The notes: generated from the letters alone by a model not told the origin. Shown: positions 19,045-30,791, counted from the first letter of the stretch. The stretch is 64,000 bases of DNA from Variovorax boronicumulans (GCF_007677875.1 NZ_VEDO01000010.1:62001-126000); one strand, 5' to 3'. Numbers and translations: made by a program.

Positions 19045-21999
19045 ATGAGCAAGACCTTGGTGATCGCCGAAAAGCCGTCGGTGGCGCAGGACATCGTGCG
19101 CGCACTCACCCCGGTGGCCGGCAAGTTCGACAAGCACGACGAGTACTTCGAGAGCGAGAAGTACGTCGTCACGAGCGCGGTCGGCCACCTGGTGGAGATC
19201 CAGGCGCCGGAGCAGTACGACGTCAAACGCGGCAAGTGGAGCTTCGCCCACCTGCCCGTGATCCCGCCGCACTTCGACCTGAAGCCCGTAGACAAGACCA
19301 AGTCGCGGCTTAACGCCGTCGTCAAGCAGGCCAAGCGCAAGGATGTCACGGCCTTGGTGAACGCCTGCGACGCGGGACGCGAGGGCGAGCTGATCTTCCG
19401 CCTGATCGAGCAGTACGCCGGCGGTGCCAAGCCGCTGGGCAAGCCGATCAAGCGGCTGTGGCTGCAGTCCATGACGCCGCAGGCGATCCGCGAGGGCTTC
19501 GAGCGCCTGCGCTCCGAGGCGCAGATGCAGGGCCTGGCCGACGCGGCGCGCTCGCGCTCGGAGGCCGACTGGCTGGTCGGCATCAACGGCACGCGCGCCA
19601 TGACGGCCTTCAACTCGCGCGACGGTGGCTTTTTCCTGACCACGGTCGGCCGCGTGCAGACGCCGACGCTGTCGGTGGTGGTCGAGCGCGAGGAGCAGAT
19701 CCGCAAGTTCGTGAGCCGCGACTACTGGGAGATCCACGGCCTGTTCGACGCCCAGGCCGGCCAGTACCCGGGCAAGTACTTCGACCCGGCCTTCAAGAAG
19801 GCCAGTGCGCCGCTCCTACCCAACGGCGAACCCGACCCCGAGCAGCGCGCCGACCGCGTCTGGAACGCGCGCGATGCCCAGGCCATCGCCGAGGCCGTGC
19901 GGGGCCAGCCCGCCACGGTCACCGAAGAGAGCAAGCCCACGACCCAGGCCAGCGGCCTGCTGTTCGACCTGACCTCGCTGCAGCGCGAGGCCAACAGCCG
20001 CTTCGGCTTCTCGGCCAAGACCACGCTGGCACTCGCGCAAAGCCTGTACGAGCGCCACAAGGCCCTGACCTACCCGCGGACCGACTCGCGCGCGCTGCCC
20101 GAGGACTACCTGCCCGTGGTCAAGGACACCATGAAGATGCTCGCGACGAGTGGCATGAAGCACCTGGCGCCGTTCGCCCAGCAGGCCATCGACGGCAACT
20201 ACGTCAAGCCCAGCAAGCGCGTATTCGACAACGCCAAGGTGTCGGACCACTTCGCCATCATCCCCACGCTGCAGGCGCCGAGCGGCCTGTCGGAGGCCGA
20301 GCAGAAGCTCTACGACTTCGTCGTTCGGCGCTTCCTCGCGGTGTTCTTCCCGAGCGCGGAGTTCCAGGTCACCACGCGCATCAGCACGGTCGAAACGCAG
20401 GGCCGCAAGTACGCCTTCCGCTCCGACGGCAAGGTGCTGGTCAAGCCGGGTTGGATGGCCATCTACGGCAAGGAAGCCGAGGGCGAGGACGACGAGAAGG
20501 AAGGCGGCAAGCGCCTGGTGCCCGTGCAGCCCGGCGAGAAGGTGCGCGTCAATACGGCCGAGGCCAAGGGCCTGAAGACCCGCCCGCCGGCACGCTACAG
20601 CGAAGCCACGCTGCTGGGCGCCATGGAAGGGGCGGGCAAGCTCATCGACGACGACGAACTGCGCGAAGCCATGCAGGAGAAGGGCCTGGGCACGCCGGCC
20701 ACGCGCGCTGCCATCATCGAAGGCCTGCTCAACGAGAAGTACATGCTGCGCGAAGGCCGCGAGCTGATCCCCACGGCCAAGGCCTTCCAGCTCATGACGC
20801 TGCTGCGCGGCCTGGGCGTGGAGGAACTCTCCAAGGCCGAACTCACCGGCGAGTGGGAGTACAAGCTGGCGCAGATGGAGAAGGGCGCGCTGAGCCGCGA
20901 CGCCTTCATGCGCGAGATCGCGCAGATGACCGAGCACATCGTCAAGAAGGCCAAGGAGTACGACCGCGACACCGTGCCGGGCGACTACGCCACGCTCAGT
21001 GCGCCGTGTCCCAACTGCGGCGGTGTGGTCAAGGAGAACTACCGACGCTACGCCTGCGCCGGCCCCAAGGGTTCGGGCCAGGACGCCTGCGGCTTCTCGT
21101 TCACCAAGTCTCCCGCGGGCCGCACCTTCGAGATCGCCGAGGCCGAGGCCCTGGTGCGCGACAAGCACATCGGCCCGCTGGAAGGTTTCCGCTCCAAGGC
21201 CGGCTGGCCCTTTGTGGCCGAGATCCGCCTGGCCTTCAGCGAGGAAGACAAGAACTGGAAGCTGGAGTTCGACTTCGGCGACGACGAGAAGGACCCGGCC
21301 GAGACCGGCGAGATCGTCGACTTCAGCGGCCAGGAACGCCTGGGGCCCTGCCCCAAATGCGGCGCTGGCGTGTTCGAGTTCGGCAGCAACTACATCTGCG
21401 AGCACTCGGTGCCCACGCCCCAGCAGCCCCAGCCGACCTGCGACTTCAAGACCGGCAAGGTCATCCTGCAGCAGCCGGTGGACGAGGCCCAGATCAGGAA
21501 GCTCTTGGCCGAGGGCAAGACCGACCTGCTCGACAAGTTCGTGAGCATGCGCACGCGGCGCAGCTTCAAGGCCTTCCTGGCCTGGAACAAGGACGAAGGC
21601 AAGGTCACCTTCGAGTTCGAGCCGCGCGAGTCCAAATTCCCGCCGCGCAAGACGGGCGCGTTCGCCGCCAAGAAGACGGCGCCGGCCAAGAAGGCAGCGC
21701 CCGCGAAGAAGACGCCGGTCGCCAAGGCCGTCAAGGCTGCCACGGCCAAGACACCGCGCAAGGCTGCGGCCGGCGCGGGCCTCAAACCCAGCGCCGCGCT
21801 GGCCGCCGTGATCGGCGACAACCCCGTGCTGCGCACCGAGGCCACCAAGAAGCTGTGGGACTACATCAAGGCCAAGGGCCTGCAGGACCCCAAGGACAAG
21901 CGCAGCATCCAGGCCGATCCCGCGCTGCAGGCGGTGTTCGGCAAGCCCAGCGCGACCATGTTCGAGATCGCCGGCATCCTCGGCAAGCATCTGGCCTGA
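19045..21999 (+). CDS. topB: DNA topoisomerase III with C-terminal SWIB domain
   Basis: A 984-residue type IA topoisomerase that decatenates DNA through a 5'-phosphotyrosine intermediate. Order: TOPRIM domain (MSKTLVIAEKPSVAQDIVRA, DAGREGELI near residue 110), catalytic core with active-site Tyr in ALTYPRTDSRALPEDY, and zinc ribbons (CPNCGG and CPKCGAG modules). Residues about 868-912 are a Lys/Ala/Pro-rich linker with repeated AKK units like histone H1 tails. Residues about 913-984 are a SWIB/MDM2-type domain (LRTEATKKLWDYIKAKGLQD, FGKPSATMFEIAGILGKHL). The ATG gives the conserved N-terminus. A strong terminator follows. Confidence 0.95.
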   Translation: MSKTLVIAEKPSVAQDIVRALTPVAGKFDKHDEYFESEKYVVTSAVGHLVEIQAPEQYDVKRGKWSFAHLPVIPPHFDLKPVDKTKSRLNAVVKQAKRKDVTALVNACDAGREGELIFRLIEQYAGGAKPLGKPIKRLWLQSMTPQAIREGFERLRSEAQMQGLADAARSRSEADWLVGINGTRAMTAFNSRDGGFFLTTVGRVQTPTLSVVVEREEQIRKFVSRDYWEIHGLFDAQAGQYPGKYFDPAFKKASAPLLPNGEPDPEQRADRVWNARDAQAIAEAVRGQPATVTEESKPTTQASGLLFDLTSLQREANSRFGFSAKTTLALAQSLYERHKALTYPRTDSRALPEDYLPVVKDTMKMLATSGMKHLAPFAQQAIDGNYVKPSKRVFDNAKVSDHFAIIPTLQAPSGLSEAEQKLYDFVVRRFLAVFFPSAEFQVTTRISTVETQGRKYAFRSDGKVLVKPGWMAIYGKEAEGEDDEKEGGKRLVPVQPGEKVRVNTAEAKGLKTRPPARYSEATLLGAMEGAGKLIDDDELREAMQEKGLGTPATRAAIIEGLLNEKYMLREGRELIPTAKAFQLMTLLRGLGVEELSKAELTGEWEYKLAQMEKGALSRDAFMREIAQMTEHIVKKAKEYDRDTVPGDYATLSAPCPNCGGVVKENYRRYACAGPKGSGQDACGFSFTKSPAGRTFEIAEAEALVRDKHIGPLEGFRSKAGWPFVAEIRLAFSEEDKNWKLEFDFGDDEKDPAETGEIVDFSGQERLGPCPKCGAGVFEFGSNYICEHSVPTPQQPQPTCDFKTGKVILQQPVDEAQIRKLLAEGKTDLLDKFVSMRTRRSFKAFLAWNKDEGKVTFEFEPRESKFPPRKTGAFAAKKTAPAKKAAPAKKTPVAKAVKAATAKTPRKAAAGAGLKPSAALAAVIGDNPVLRTEATKKLWDYIKAKGLQDPKDKRSIQADPALQAVFGKPSATMFEIAGILGKHLA

Positions 22000-22012
22000 G
22001 CCCAGCACCCCG

Positions 22013-22045
22013 GGCGCAGGAGCGGCAACGCTCCTGCGCCTTTTT
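22013..22045 (+). terminator. Rho-independent terminator after topB
   Basis: A perfect 11-base stem (GGCGCAGGAGC / GCTCCTGCGCC) with a six-base loop is followed by TTTTT, 13 bases after the topB stop. It separates topB from the Bug receptor gene on the same strand. Confidence 0.92.
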
Positions 22046-22065
22046 GTTTCAGGAGACACCACACC

Positions 22066-23046
22066 ATGCGCATCCCCTTCCTCCGCCGCAGCCTGCTGGC
22101 CGGCCTGGCCCTGTCCGTGCTCGCACCGCTGGCCCACGCGGCCTGGCCCGAGAAGCCCATCCGTCTGGTCGTTCCCTTCCCGCCGGGCCAGGCCTCGGAC
22201 ATCTTCGCGCGTGCGCTGGCGGAACAGCTCGGAAAGCGCCTGGGCCAGCCCATCGTGGTGGACAACAAGGCCGGCGCGGGCAGCAACATCGGCACCGAGA
22301 TGGTGGCGCGTGCCGCGCCCGACGGTTACACGCTGCTGATCGCGGGCAGCGCCATGGCGGTGAACCAGACGCTGTACAAGAAGCTCAGCTACGACCCGGC
22401 CAAGGACCTGGTCGGCATCTCGCTGATCGCCAAGGTTCCGCTGGTGTTCCTGGCCACGCCGGCGTCCGGCATCAAGACGCTGGCGCAGATGGTGCAGCAG
22501 GCCAAGGCCGCGCCGGGCCGGCTCAATTACGCCAGCGCCGGCATCGGCGGCTCGCAGCACCTCTCGGGCGAGATGCTCAAGGCCCAGGCCGGCGTGTTCA
22601 TCACGCACATTCCCTACCGTGGCAGCGGCCCGGCCCAGGCCGACTTCCTCGGAAACCAGGTGCCGCTCATGGTGGACTCGGTCACGGCCGCGCTGGCCAA
22701 CATCCAGGCCGGGCGCGCCGTCCCGCTCGCAGTGACCTCGGCCACGCGCTCGAGCCAGCTGCCGGACGTGCCGACCGTGCGCGAGAGCGGCGTGGCCGGG
22801 CTGAAGGACTTCGAGGCCGTGGGCTGGCTGGGCCTGATGGCGCCGCACGGTACGCCGGCCGACACCGTGGCGCGGCTCAACCAGGAGGTGGTGGAGATCT
22901 TGCGCAGCGAGTCCATGGTCAAGTTCATGCGCGACCGCGGCTCCGAGGCCGCGCCCACCACAGGCCCGGAGTTCGACCGTTTCATCGCTAGCGAGATCAC
23001 CAAGTGGGGCGTGGCCGTGAAGGCCTCGGGCGCCACCGCCGACTGA
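22066..23046 (+). CDS. Bug-family solute-binding receptor (tripartite tricarboxylate transporter type)
   Basis: A 326-residue periplasmic protein with an N-terminal signal peptide ([20 protein letters not shown]) and the Bug-family pattern: [20 protein letters not shown], the phosphate-loop-like [57 protein letters not shown] and [14 protein letters not shown]. Bug proteins capture small carboxylates or other metabolites and are greatly expanded in Burkholderiales; most are orphans without adjacent TctA/TctB, as here. CAGGAG lies 11 bases upstream of the ATG. It converges on the stressosome hybrid kinase gene, seven bases away. Confidence 0.92.
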   Translation: MRIPFLRRSLLAGLALSVLAPLAHAAWPEKPIRLVVPFPPGQASDIFARALAEQLGKRLGQPIVVDNKAGAGSNIGTEMVARAAPDGYTLLIAGSAMAVNQTLYKKLSYDPAKDLVGISLIAKVPLVFLATPASGIKTLAQMVQQAKAAPGRLNYASAGIGGSQHLSGEMLKAQAGVFITHIPYRGSGPAQADFLGNQVPLMVDSVTAALANIQAGRAVPLAVTSATRSSQLPDVPTVRESGVAGLKDFEAVGWLGLMAPHGTPADTVARLNQEVVEILRSESMVKFMRDRGSEAAPTTGPEFDRFIASEITKWGVAVKASGATAD

Positions 23047-23053
23047 AGCAGCC

Positions 23054-26142
<3,089 letters not shown>

Positions 26143-26155
<13 letters not shown>

Positions 26156-27249
26156 CGCAGCACCAGGCAGGTGGCGTCGTCATGGTCCTTGCCATGCTCG
26201 CGCAGCAGCCGCTGCGCCAGGGGCTGCACGTCCAGCCCGCGCAAGGGCATCAGCACCTGTGCGTCCAGACGCTCGCTGATGCCGTCGGTGACGAGCACGA
26301 GCCGGTCGTCCGGCTGGATCTGCAGGCGCACGGGCCGCAGCCGCGGCATGTTCAGCCCGCCGACGATGCCGGGCTGGGCCTCCACGCAGATGCCGGGACC
26401 GCCCAGGCGGAACAGGCGTGTGTTGCCCACCCCCACGGTGACCAGGCTGCCGACCTCGGGATCGGCCAGGGCCAGTGTCAGCGCCAGGCCGAGGCTGCCG
26501 CGGGTTTCGTGGTGCAGGGCTTGCACCGTGCCGATGAGGTCCGCGTGCGCGTTGGCGGCCAGCCAGCGCTCGCAATGCCGTGCGAGGGCATGGGCCTGCG
26601 GGCCATGGCCCAGCACATCGAGGACGCCGAACAGGAAGCCGCCCGCGATGGCCTGCGCCAGCGCGCCGTCGCCGCTGACCTGTTCGCCAAAGCAGGGGCG
26701 CTTGGCCACGGCGTGGCGCCACGCCGGCTGCGCCGCAGGTGCCCAGGGCGCCTGCGGCATGGCCGCCGTGGCGACGTGCACCTGCGGTGAGCCCGGTGTG
26801 GCTTCGAAGTAGCGCCGCGCGCGCACCGTGGTGCCGGCGCCGGGCTGTGAGCGGCACTCGAACTCGTCGGACATGCGGCGCACGCCCGGCAGGCCCAGGC
26901 CCAGGGTGCCCTGGCTGCTGTAGCGCTCGGTCAGGGCCAGTGCCAGGTCCGCGATGCCCGGGCCGTCGTCCACGGCCAGGACTTCCAGGTAACGCTGCGG
27001 ATCGTCCGCCACGCTCAGCGTCAGGCTGCCGCGGCCGGCGTACTTGACGATGTTCATGCCCAGCTCGGACACCATCGTGGCCGCTTCCGTCGCCAGCAGC
27101 GGGCGGGCGCCGGCCTGCTGAACCAGCGCATAGGCCAGGACGGCGGCGTTGTAGACGTCGTGCTGCGCGGACACGCCGACGCGCTGGCGCTGGACCGCGG
27201 TGCCCGCCGGGCCACGTTGTGCGGCAACGGGTGTCGGGTCGGGGTTCAC
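26143..27249 (-). CDS. RsbT-RsbX fusion: switch kinase domain plus SpoIIE/PP2C phosphatase
   Basis: 368 residues combining two normally separate stressosome enzymes. Residues about 20-150 are a GHKL-type serine kinase/anti-sigma ATPase like RsbT: N box ATMVSELGMNIVKYAGRG (Glu62, Asn66), LAVDDGPGI (Asp94-95) and the lid SSQGTLGLGLPGVRRMSDEF. Residues about 175-368 are a PP2C/SpoIIE phosphatase like RsbX with metal motifs GVLDVLGHG (Asp211), LVTDGISERL (Asp322) and KDHDDATCLVL (Asp357-358). RsbT phosphorylates RsbR/RsbS and activates a partner; RsbX resets them. The GTG start overlaps the RsbS stop (GTGA). The fusion joins kinase and resetting phosphatase in fixed stoichiometry. Confidence 0.88.
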
Positions 27250-27608
27250 GGCAACGGCAGGGCCAGGCCCTGCTCGACGTCGCGGGCGCCGGGCAGTGCC
27301 GCCAGGTCGACGTCGAGCGCCGCCAGCGCTGCCACCACGCCAGGGCGCATGCCCACCAGCACGGTGCGCGCGCCGAGCAGCTTCAGCGCACGGCCGGTCG
27401 CCACCAGGTGCTCGAACTCGTGGGCGTCGAGCGCCGGCGTGCCCGACAGGTCCAGCAGCACACGCCCCGCGCGGTGCTGCACCACCATGCGCGACAGGTC
27501 GTCGCGCAGCCAGCTCAGCAGCGGCGGGTGCGGGTCGATCTGCAGGGAGGCGAACACGACCTTGCCGATCATCGACACCGGGATCCGCGTTTCCTCCGTG
27601 GCATCCAT
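27246..27608 (-). CDS. RsbS-like STAS protein lacking the canonical phospho-serine
   Basis: A 120-residue single STAS domain: IPVSMIGKVVFASLQIDPHP, then GRVLLDLSGTPALDAHEFEHLV, LGARTVLVGMRPGVVAAL and the C-terminal DVEQGLAL typical of RsbS. RsbS is the core scaffold that holds RsbT in the stressosome until phosphorylated. Compared from memory with Bacillus RsbS (VIDLTSVDMIDSF), the phosphorylated Ser59 aligns with Ala62 here; the codon is GCC on direct reading. The release mechanism must therefore differ or use another residue. It follows the globin RsbR gene by 18 bases and overlaps the downstream fusion gene. Confidence 0.87.
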   Translation of the reverse strand: MDATEETRIPVSMIGKVVFASLQIDPHPPLLSWLRDDLSRMVVQHRAGRVLLDLSGTPALDAHEFEHLVATGRALKLLGARTVLVGMRPGVVAALAALDVDLAALPGARDVEQGLALPLP

Positions 27609-27626
27609 CGTGCATGCCCGGCCCGC

Positions 27627-28532
27627 TCAGGCCGGCCGCTGGATGTCCGTCACGCTGCGCCCGATCAGGCGAAAGGCATGCTCCAGCGCGTCGTGCAGCG
27701 TCGCCGTCGTGGAGATCTGGCTGACGTCGAAACCCAGGTTCACCATGGTCTGGGCGATCTCGGGCGAGATGCCCGAAACCAGCGAGGTGCAGCCCATGAG
27801 GCCGGTGGACTTGGTGATCTTGATCAGGTGGTTGGCCACGCCCGAATCGACCACGGCCACGCCCGAGATGTCCATGATGAAGACCTTGGCGCGCGTCTGG
27901 CTGATGCGCTTGAGCACGGCCAGCATCAGGTCCTGCGCGCGGCGCGAGTCGATGATGCCCACCACGGGCAGCATCAGGATGTCTTCCCAGATCTGCGTGA
28001 CGGGTGTGGACATCTCCAGCAGCGCCTGGCTCTGCTTGGCGATGCGCTCGTTGATCAGGCGCGAATAGGTGTCGGCCACGATCGTGATGTCGAAGTGCAT
28101 CAGCTTGGTGAACGCCTGCAGCGCCACCAGGTACTCGTCGTTGCCGAGCTGGCCGTCGTACAGGGTCTTGGTCAGCAGCACGAACGAGTAGTTCATGGCC
28201 GCGAAATAGCTGGGCAGCGACAGGCCGATGCGCGCGTGCGTGGCGCCCACGTGGCGTCGCTCGGCCACGTAGCGGTCGTCCACTTCGGCGGCGAAGGTGC
28301 GGCGCCAGTACTGCAGCTGTTCGGCGCGCGCGTGGGCCGTGATTTCCGGGCTCGTGAAGACGACTTGGTACTCGGGCAGGTCGGCGATCCAGCGGTAGAA
28401 GATTTCGCCGTACTCGTTGAGTCGGGGCAGCACACAGGCGCCCAGCCTGCGCACCGCCGCGAGGTCGTCGGGCACCAAATCGTGCATCTGGAGCAGGCCG
28501 TCCACCGTCATGTCACGAATGTCTGTCTGCAT
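27627..28532 (-). CDS. RsbR-like stressosome sensor with globin-type N-terminal domain
   Basis: 301 residues. About 15-165 is a globin-coupled-sensor fold: after LNEYGEIFYRWIADLPEY comes RRHVGATHARIGLSLPSYFAAM, where His99 sits in the usual proximal haem-ligand pattern (HxxIGL..P). About 180-295 is an RsbR-type STAS domain with VVGIIDSRRAQ (Ser196) and ISGVAVVDSGVANHLI (Ser230). These are 34 residues apart, the same spacing as the two regulatory threonines of Bacillus RsbR. I infer an O2/NO/CO-sensing stressosome subunit. The chosen ATG has AGAGGTAGG upstream; it is first in the operon, divergent from a LysR gene. Confidence 0.9.
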   Translation of the reverse strand: MQTDIRDMTVDGLLQMHDLVPDDLAAVRRLGACVLPRLNEYGEIFYRWIADLPEYQVVFTSPEITAHARAEQLQYWRRTFAAEVDDRYVAERRHVGATHARIGLSLPSYFAAMNYSFVLLTKTLYDGQLGNDEYLVALQAFTKLMHFDITIVADTYSRLINERIAKQSQALLEMSTPVTQIWEDILMLPVVGIIDSRRAQDLMLAVLKRISQTRAKVFIMDISGVAVVDSGVANHLIKITKSTGLMGCTSLVSGISPEIAQTMVNLGFDVSQISTTATLHDALEHAFRLIGRSVTDIQRPA

Positions 28533-28576
28533 GTGCCTACCTCTGCAGCAATGGAATCGTTGTTGCAGATTAACAC

Positions 28577-28582
28577 ATAATA
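28577..28582 (-). promoter_or_regulatory. Candidate -10 element for the stressosome operon
   Basis: On the minus strand the sequence reads TGTATTATG, close to an extended -10 (TGnTATAAT), 45 bases upstream of the RsbR-like ATG. It lies within an unusually AT-rich island (about 28550-28605) of the divergent intergenic region. No good -35 is seen, and promoter use is inferred only from position. Confidence 0.35.
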
Positions 28583-28669
28583 CAGAAGCAAATATGCTCG
28601 ATTGGCGGTGCAAATGTTGCGCCAGACGCACCGATCTGAAGGCGCGCCCCCGGCTTCGATAATCCGGCG

Positions 28670-29590
28670 ATGGACAGACTGAAACAGCTGGAGTCCTTCG
28701 TCTCCGTTGCCACGCGCGGCAGCCTGACGGCAGCGGCCAAGGCCGAGGGCGTTGCGCCGGCCGTCATGGGGCGGCGGCTCGATGCGCTGGAGGGGCGGCT
28801 GGGCGTGCGCCTCTTGGTGCGCACTACGCGGCGCATCACGCTGACCTACGAAGGCACGGCCTTCCTGGAGGACTGCCAGCGCCTGCTGGTCGAACTGGCC
28901 AACGCCGAGGCCAGCGTGGGCGCTGGCGGCGTCAAGGCCAGCGGCCACCTGCGCGTGACGGCGCCGGCCGGCTTCGGCCGCCGCCATGTCGCACCGCTGG
29001 TGCCGCGCTTCCACGAGCTGCATCCCGAGGTGACGATCTCGCTGAACCTGAGCGACCGCCTAGTCGACCTGACCGGCGAGAGCTTCGACTGTGCCGTGCG
29101 CGTGGGCGACCTGCCCGACTCCTCGCTGGTCAGCCTGCGGCTGGCCGACAACCGGCGCCGCTGCGTGGCGACCCAGGAGTTCCTGCGCCGCCACGGCACA
29201 CCGAGGCATCCCTCGGACCTGCCGCGATTCGCCTGCCTGACCTTGTCCAGCGACGCCTCGCAGACGCGTGGCTGGGCCTTCGCGATGCCCGGCCCGGGCG
29301 GTACGCGCGAGGTGGTGCACTTGAAGCCCGGCGGCCCGCTGGACTGCTCGGACGGCCAGGTGCTGCACGACTGGTGCCTGGCCGGTTACGGCATCGCCTG
29401 GCGCAGCACCTGGGAGGTGGAGGCCGAGATCGCCGCCGGCCTCCTGGTGCCCGTGCTCGACGAGTTCGCCGCGCCACCGAACGGCATCTACGCCGTCTTC
29501 CCGCAGCGCAAGCACCTGCCGCTGCGGGTGCGGCTGTGGCTGGATTTCCTGAAGGCCCAGTACGCGAAGCCCGGGTTCTGGGCGTTGTAG
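28670..29590 (+). CDS. LysR-family transcriptional regulator
   Basis: 306 residues with an N-terminal winged helix-turn-helix (LESFVSVATRGSLTAAAKAEGVAPAVMGRRLDALEGRLGVRLLVRTTRRITLT) and a type 2 periplasmic-binding-like effector domain (GHLRVTAPAGFGRRHVAPLV, CAVRVGDLPDSSLVSLRLADNRR). It belongs to the broad group of orphan LysR regulators like those controlling adjacent efflux or oxidoreductase genes. It is divergent from the stressosome operon across 137 bases and may control it, itself, or distant genes. The effector is unknown. Confidence 0.9.
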   Translation: MDRLKQLESFVSVATRGSLTAAAKAEGVAPAVMGRRLDALEGRLGVRLLVRTTRRITLTYEGTAFLEDCQRLLVELANAEASVGAGGVKASGHLRVTAPAGFGRRHVAPLVPRFHELHPEVTISLNLSDRLVDLTGESFDCAVRVGDLPDSSLVSLRLADNRRRCVATQEFLRRHGTPRHPSDLPRFACLTLSSDASQTRGWAFAMPGPGGTREVVHLKPGGPLDCSDGQVLHDWCLAGYGIAWRSTWEVEAEIAAGLLVPVLDEFAAPPNGIYAVFPQRKHLPLRVRLWLDFLKAQYAKPGFWAL

Positions 29591-29649
29591 ACCCGCGCAA
29601 GATGCGGCGCACAATGGCGCCGCCGTTTCTCCAAGCCACAGGTCCGTCG

Positions 29650-30102
29650 ATGATTCTCGAAACCGTTCTCGCCTATGTGCACTGGGTCGCCATCTTCACG
29701 ATGGTGGTGTTCCTCTCCAGCGAGGCCGCGCTGTGCCGCGTGGAGTGGATGAACGCGCGCGTGGTGGAGCGGCTGGCGCGGGTGGACATGCTCTACGGCA
29801 TCGCATCGGTGGCGGTGCTGCTGACCGGCTTGGCGCGCACCCTGTGGGGCGTCAAGGGCATGGGCTGGTACTGGTCCAACCCGCTGCTGCATGCCAAGGT
29901 GACGCTGTTCGTCGTCATTGGGCTGATGTCGATCAAGCCCACGCTGACCTATTTGCGCTGGCGTCGCCAGCTGCGCGCGACGGGCGCCCTGCCGAGTGAC
30001 GAGGAGGTGCGGCGCACGCGCAAGACGGTGATGGTGCAGGCCCACCTGATTCCGCTGGTGGCGCTGCTGGCGGTTTTTTTCGCGCGCGGGTTCGGCAAGT
30101 AG
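29650..30102 (+). CDS. DUF2214 family membrane protein
   Basis: A 150-residue protein with four hydrophobic helices: residues about 5-25, 48-65 (LYGIASVAVLLTGLARTLWG), 78-97 (LLHAKVTLFVVIGLMSI) and 128-145. It matches the DUF2214 pattern, including the short loop with GMGWYWSNP between helices. Function is not established for the family. It has its own start 59 bases after the LysR gene, with no obvious shared role, and is followed by a terminator hairpin. Confidence 0.78.
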   Translation: MILETVLAYVHWVAIFTMVVFLSSEAALCRVEWMNARVVERLARVDMLYGIASVAVLLTGLARTLWGVKGMGWYWSNPLLHAKVTLFVVIGLMSIKPTLTYLRWRRQLRATGALPSDEEVRRTRKTVMVQAHLIPLVALLAVFFARGFGK

Positions 30103-30110
30103 ACGTGAAA

Positions 30111-30131
30111 ACGGCCCCTTGCAGGGGCCGT
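30111..30131. terminator. Bidirectional hairpin terminator between DUF2214 and psiF-like genes
   Basis: An 8-base stem (ACGGCCCC / GGGGCCGT) with a five-base loop lies between two convergent genes. Read on the minus strand, the stem is followed by TTTTC, so it fits best as the terminator of the PsiF-like gene; it may also stop plus-strand transcripts. Confidence 0.75.
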
Positions 30132-30150
30132 CATTGGTGAAGGGCCGGGC

Positions 30151-30579
30151 TCAGGCCTTGTTGCAGTCCGAGAGGAACTTGTTGCGTTCCTCGCCCTTGA
30201 GGCCCTTGGCCGCGGCTTCCTTGCTGCAGGCGCCCAGCTTGGAGCCGGGCTTGTCCGTTGCGGCGGCCGCCGTCACGCCCTTGTTGCAGTCCGACAGGAA
30301 CTGGTTGCGCTCGTCGCCCTTGAGGCCCTTGGCCGCCGCTTCCTTGCTGCAGGCGCCCAGCTTGGAGCCGCTCTTGGCCTGTGCGGCCGGCGCGGCCGTC
30401 ATGCCCTTGTTGCAGTTCGACAGGAACTGGTTGCGCTCATCGCCTTTGAGCCCCTTGGCTGCGGCCTCTTTGCTGCAGGCACCGAGCTTGGAGCCGGGCT
30501 TGGCGTCGTCGGCGGCATGGGCGCTGCCCAGCGACAGGGCGAACGCCGTGGCCAGGATGAAAGAGGCGGTTTTCAACAT
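30151..30579 (-). CDS. PsiF-repeat secreted protein with three tandem repeats
   Basis: A 142-residue protein with a signal peptide (LKTASFILATAFALSLGSAHA) followed by three near-identical PsiF repeats: GSKLGACSKEAAAKGLKGDE then RNQFLSxCNK, each with two conserved Cys. PsiF is a small phosphate-starvation-inducible periplasmic protein of unknown role in E. coli and usually has two repeats; three copies with about 95-base DNA repetition suggest recent internal duplication. AAGGA precedes the ATG. It is convergent with DUF2214, and its upstream region holds the tail of a decayed gene. Confidence 0.88.
   Translation of the reverse strand: MLKTASFILATAFALSLGSAHAADDAKPGSKLGACSKEAAAKGLKGDERNQFLSNCNKGMTAAPAAQAKSGSKLGACSKEAAAKGLKGDERNQFLSDCNKGVTAAAATDKPGSKLGACSKEAAAKGLKGEERNKFLSDCNKA
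30157..30502. repeat. Three direct DNA repeats within the psiF-like gene
   Basis: Three copies of about 97 bases at 30157-30253, 30280-30376 and 30406-30502 encode the PsiF repeats. Copies 1 and 2 are closest to each other; the upstream-encoded copy (third in these coordinates) differs mainly at third codon positions. The spacers of 26-29 bases differ. The array could expand or contract by recombination. Confidence 0.85.
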
Positions 30580-30673
30580 GGAATGTCCTTCGAATGCGTT
30601 GAAGAGAGGCTGGCCCGGCACAGGAGCCGGCCAGACTCTAACGCCGCCACGCGCATGCGGATGACCCGGTTTT

Positions 30674-30782
30674 TCACAGTTCTGTTGCCATCCGTTGCGC
30701 CATCTGCGCAAAGATGGACTGCACCGCCTGGTCCAGCCACTGGGGTACGGCGCGCGCATCGCCCTTGCGCCGCACCAGCGCA
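30674..30782 (-). pseudogene. 3' remnant of a minus-strand gene, probably a LysR-type regulator
   Basis: Reading the minus strand gives an open, codon-biased tail GDARAVPQWLDQAVQSIFAQ then MAQRMATEL and a stop. It looks like the C-terminal end of a LysR-type effector domain (compare endings with AxPxWLxxAVxxxFxxM), but is too short for a firm family call. There is no start or DNA-binding part: upstream the sequence changes directly into the truncated Bug gene on the opposite strand. Confidence 0.45.
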
Positions 30783-30791
30783 GGAAGCACC

